Below are positions 62,481 through 64,000 of a stretch of DNA of 64,000 nt, piece by piece; position 1 is the stretch's first letter, and each line of letters opens with the position of its first letter. The stretch spans positions 5,270,001 to 5,334,000 of the forward strand of contig NZ_CP016428.1 of assembly GCF_001693385.1 (NCBI RefSeq), read 5' to 3'. Below the pieces are notes generated by a model. The model saw only the letters and a list, made by a program, of their open reading frames with translations. It did not search any database and was not told the DNA's origin. The DNA is from Bradyrhizobium icense (lineage in GTDB: Bacteria; Pseudomonadota; Alphaproteobacteria; Rhizobiales; Xanthobacteraceae). The translations under genes were made by a program, and so were the position numbers.

Positions 62481-63551
62481 TCAATCTTCCTGTTCGTCTG
62501 GATATGGCAGGCACTCGGCGGGGCTGTAGTCATCCCGGTCTGGCGCGTTCATCGAGGTTCGCTTGTTCGACCCTTCGGTTGAGATGACGTGCGCTCCACG
62601 ATGATGCATAGCTCGGACAACGGATTTGCGGGGATGATCCTCGTCGGCTTTGGCCGAGCTAATGATGGCGCTGAAGGTTGTCTTGCCGTCCTGCACCTCT
62701 TTCCTTCTACCTACGATCTTGTTGAGCAGTTCGGTCGTAACATTGTGGCGACCGCCATGGTGCGGAACTTGAAACCGATCGATGCCGGGCAACACCAATC
62801 CTGCAAAAGGCGCGTAATCGATGACTTCCTGAAGACCGCTGCGTCCGGTATCGCCGGTCAGCAAAATTTTGCGTTCATTTAGGTAGGCATATTGGACAAC
62901 GCTCATCTCGTTTTCGTTGCTTGTTTCACCTGCCGGAAAATATTCGTCACCCCAAGCCGCCTTAGCAAGCACAGCGGCCTCTTTCATTACACGTACAACA
63001 GCGTCGCGCGCGGTTTCGAGCAGGCCTTTTTCCTCCGGCGTCTTCTCTGAGGAAACAACCAGGTCTAGAAAGCGCGAGCGTGTCGGGGCCATTACCCGAA
63101 AAGCGCCAATGGTAGCTCCCTGAAAGGGCTCGTAGATTTGAACCTTCCTGCGAATAGCAATTTCTTCGAGTGCCGCTAGATTAGAGTACGCTTCCTTTAG
63201 GGCTTTCTCCAATCCATCGGCTGTTGTGAAGCGCTTGAACCGGGGGAGAAGTTCTTTTGAATAGATCCAAGGTCGCAACATCCAAAGCGCGCCGACCTCG
63301 AAATCTTCCAAAACCTGTTGCAAACCTCCGGCGTGATCGCCGTCGTTGTGTGTTGCGACAACATGGTCGATTCGCTTCGGATAGCCATAGTACTTGTTTA
63401 TGAAGTTGACGACCTTCTCTCCGGTTGATTGATAGCCGCCATCAACGACATGAATGAACTTCTGACCGTTCAACTCATAGCGGACGCAAATTGCGTCGCC
63501 GCTGCTTTTCGTTTCAACATCCAAAAAATCGATTTCGAAAAAATCGGCCAA
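62481..63551 (-). CDS. Metallo-beta-lactamase-fold hydrolase (ComEC/Rec2-like)
   Basis: About 356 residues from TTG 63551 (GGAG eight bases ahead), giving LADFFEIDFLDVETKSSGDA, the natural start; the frame is open upstream only through the repeat. Zinc motif DHVVATHNDGDHAGGLQQ (HxDxDH), then ILLTGDTGRSGLQEVIDY (Asp) and FQVPHHGGRHN (His). The fold is that of the ComEC/Rec2 C-terminal hydrolase, which acts on DNA, but without ComEC membrane parts; the membrane protein gene downstream may replace them. The pair looks like a mobile defence-type cassette, bounded by direct repeats. Ends at 62481 with DYSPAECLPYPDEQED. Confidence 0.8.
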   Translation of the reverse strand: MADFFEIDFLDVETKSSGDAICVRYELNGQKFIHVVDGGYQSTGEKVVNFINKYYGYPKRIDHVVATHNDGDHAGGLQQVLEDFEVGALWMLRPWIYSKELLPRFKRFTTADGLEKALKEAYSNLAALEEIAIRRKVQIYEPFQGATIGAFRVMAPTRSRFLDLVVSSEKTPEEKGLLETARDAVVRVMKEAAVLAKAAWGDEYFPAGETSNENEMSVVQYAYLNERKILLTGDTGRSGLQEVIDYAPFAGLVLPGIDRFQVPHHGGRHNVTTELLNKIVGRRKEVQDGKTTFSAIISSAKADEDHPRKSVVRAMHHRGAHVISTEGSNKRTSMNAPDRDDYSPAECLPYPDEQED

Positions 63552-63584
63552 TGTTCTCGCTCCCGCGTCTGGCTTGAGTGAGTG

Positions 63585-63820
63585 TCGCCAATGCCGGCGC
63601 CGGCACTGGTCTCGATTGCCACGCCGTTGCCGGCCGCCACTCGCGGACGGCTTCAGGCGGTTAAGGCACACGATATTCGTGGGTCTTGATTTCTTGGGAA
63701 CACCAAGCTTCGTTAGCAATCTCCTTACTCGCACGAGCTCTTCTGATCGGGATAGCAGTTTGTTTTCCTGCAAGCTCGCAAAGCAGGCGCCAAATGGCGC
63801 AGAATTTCAGCGTTTTTGCC
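63585..63820 (+). repeat. Direct repeat flanking the two-gene cassette, right copy
   Basis: Matches 61480-61690 in the same direction (see that entry) and continues into the transposase remnant that follows. Confidence 0.75.
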
Positions 63821-63834
63821 GCCATTACGCAGGA

Positions 63835-64000
63835 TTCGAAACAGATGGACGCCGCTTCCGCATCCTAGCAGTGGTCGATGATTGCACGCGCGAGTGCTGG
63901 CGCCGGTGGCCGACACCTTGCTTTCCGAAGTGGCGCGAGAACTGGAGCGGCTGGTGATTGAGCGCGGCAAGCCGAAGATGGCGGTCAGCGACAACGGCAG
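63835..64000 (+). pseudogene. IS3-family transposase OrfB remnant, cut by the window edge
   Basis: FETDGRRFRILAVVDDCTRE in one frame, then after a shift LAPVADTLLSEVARELERLV with IERGKPKMAVSDNG. This is the DDE core of IS3-type OrfB (TDGRRFRVLAVVDDCTRECL, GRPKTIVSDNGTE). One or two frameshifts; the rest lies outside the window. Confidence 0.75.

Noticed and set aside
63551..63773. N-terminal extension of the MBL-fold protein
   Set aside because: These residues come from the flanking repeat, are Arg-rich and random; TTG 63551 with its own ribosome binding site starts the conserved part.
1..64000. CRISPR arrays, tRNA or rRNA genes, intact prophage
   Set aside because: No regularly spaced short repeats, no cloverleaf sequence and no structural phage genes were noticed on reading; a tRNA scan was not possible.

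Overview
The window reads as accessory DNA from a nodule-forming alphaproteobacterium, most likely a Bradyrhizobium (or Mesorhizobium) symbiosis island. Visible reasons: two boxes matching the consensus of the type III secretion regulator TtsI, one in front of a repeat-rich effector-like gene; a decayed fixABC block; DUF6894, DUF2285 and Omp25/31-type proteins common in rhizobia; and a dense litter of broken genes and insertion-sequence remnants. No 16S, tRNA or core housekeeping operon is present. All family names come from reading the translated sequence and from memory; no search was run.

Left part (1-26,100): a secreted small protein, a dead PLP-lyase gene, a run of tiny overlapping mobile-element-like ORFs, a DUF2285 gene with a broken DUF6499-like partner, a protease-nuclease fusion beside a secreted EEP-type nuclease, transposase wreckage, an orphan tts box and a TtsI-type effector gene with two 139-residue repeats, a hipBA toxin-antitoxin pair with four phased operators beside a dead PIN-like gene, dead resolvase, transposase and amidase genes, an Omp25/31-type porin with a strong terminator, a di-haem cytochrome c peroxidase, a solo LuxR-type HTH protein and a fixABC relic.

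Centre (26,500-53,400) is the main interest: a phosphonate island. The + strand carries PEP mutase (C-P bond formation), a PntC/LicC-like cytidylyltransferase, a class I aminotransferase, a CDP-alcohol phosphatidyltransferase-like membrane enzyme, a MocR-type aminotransferase without its DNA-binding domain, a GNAT acetyltransferase, two SAM methyltransferases and an aspartoacylase-like deacylase. Relics of a second pepM and a second cytidylyltransferase lie between them. Facing it on the - strand is a probable operon: a complete Ugp-type ABC importer, a MetE-like methyltransferase, a second MocR-type aminotransferase, an alkaline-phosphatase-superfamily hydrolase, a PhyH-type dioxygenase and a stand-alone GntR HTH. 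Next comes a + strand pair, aminotransferase plus phosphonopyruvate-hydrolase-like enzyme (EDK-x5-TS motif), then a LysR regulator and a convergent DcaP-like porin. No phosphonopyruvate decarboxylase is seen, so phosphonoalanine is the simplest first stable product. My inference is a make-and-retrieve system, comparable in logic to rhizopines and opines: one half makes a decorated phosphonate or a phosphonate-headed lipid, the other imports it, strips it and breaks the C-P bond.

Right part (53,800-64,000): a duplicated regulatory/MarR 5' region, frameshifted luxR and marR genes, a complete IS21-family element (56,684-59,435) with an 8-bp target duplication, a small amidohydrolase operon, and a two-gene cassette (metallo-beta-lactamase-fold protein plus multi-spanning membrane protein) between direct repeats, ending in an IS3-type transposase remnant cut by the window edge.
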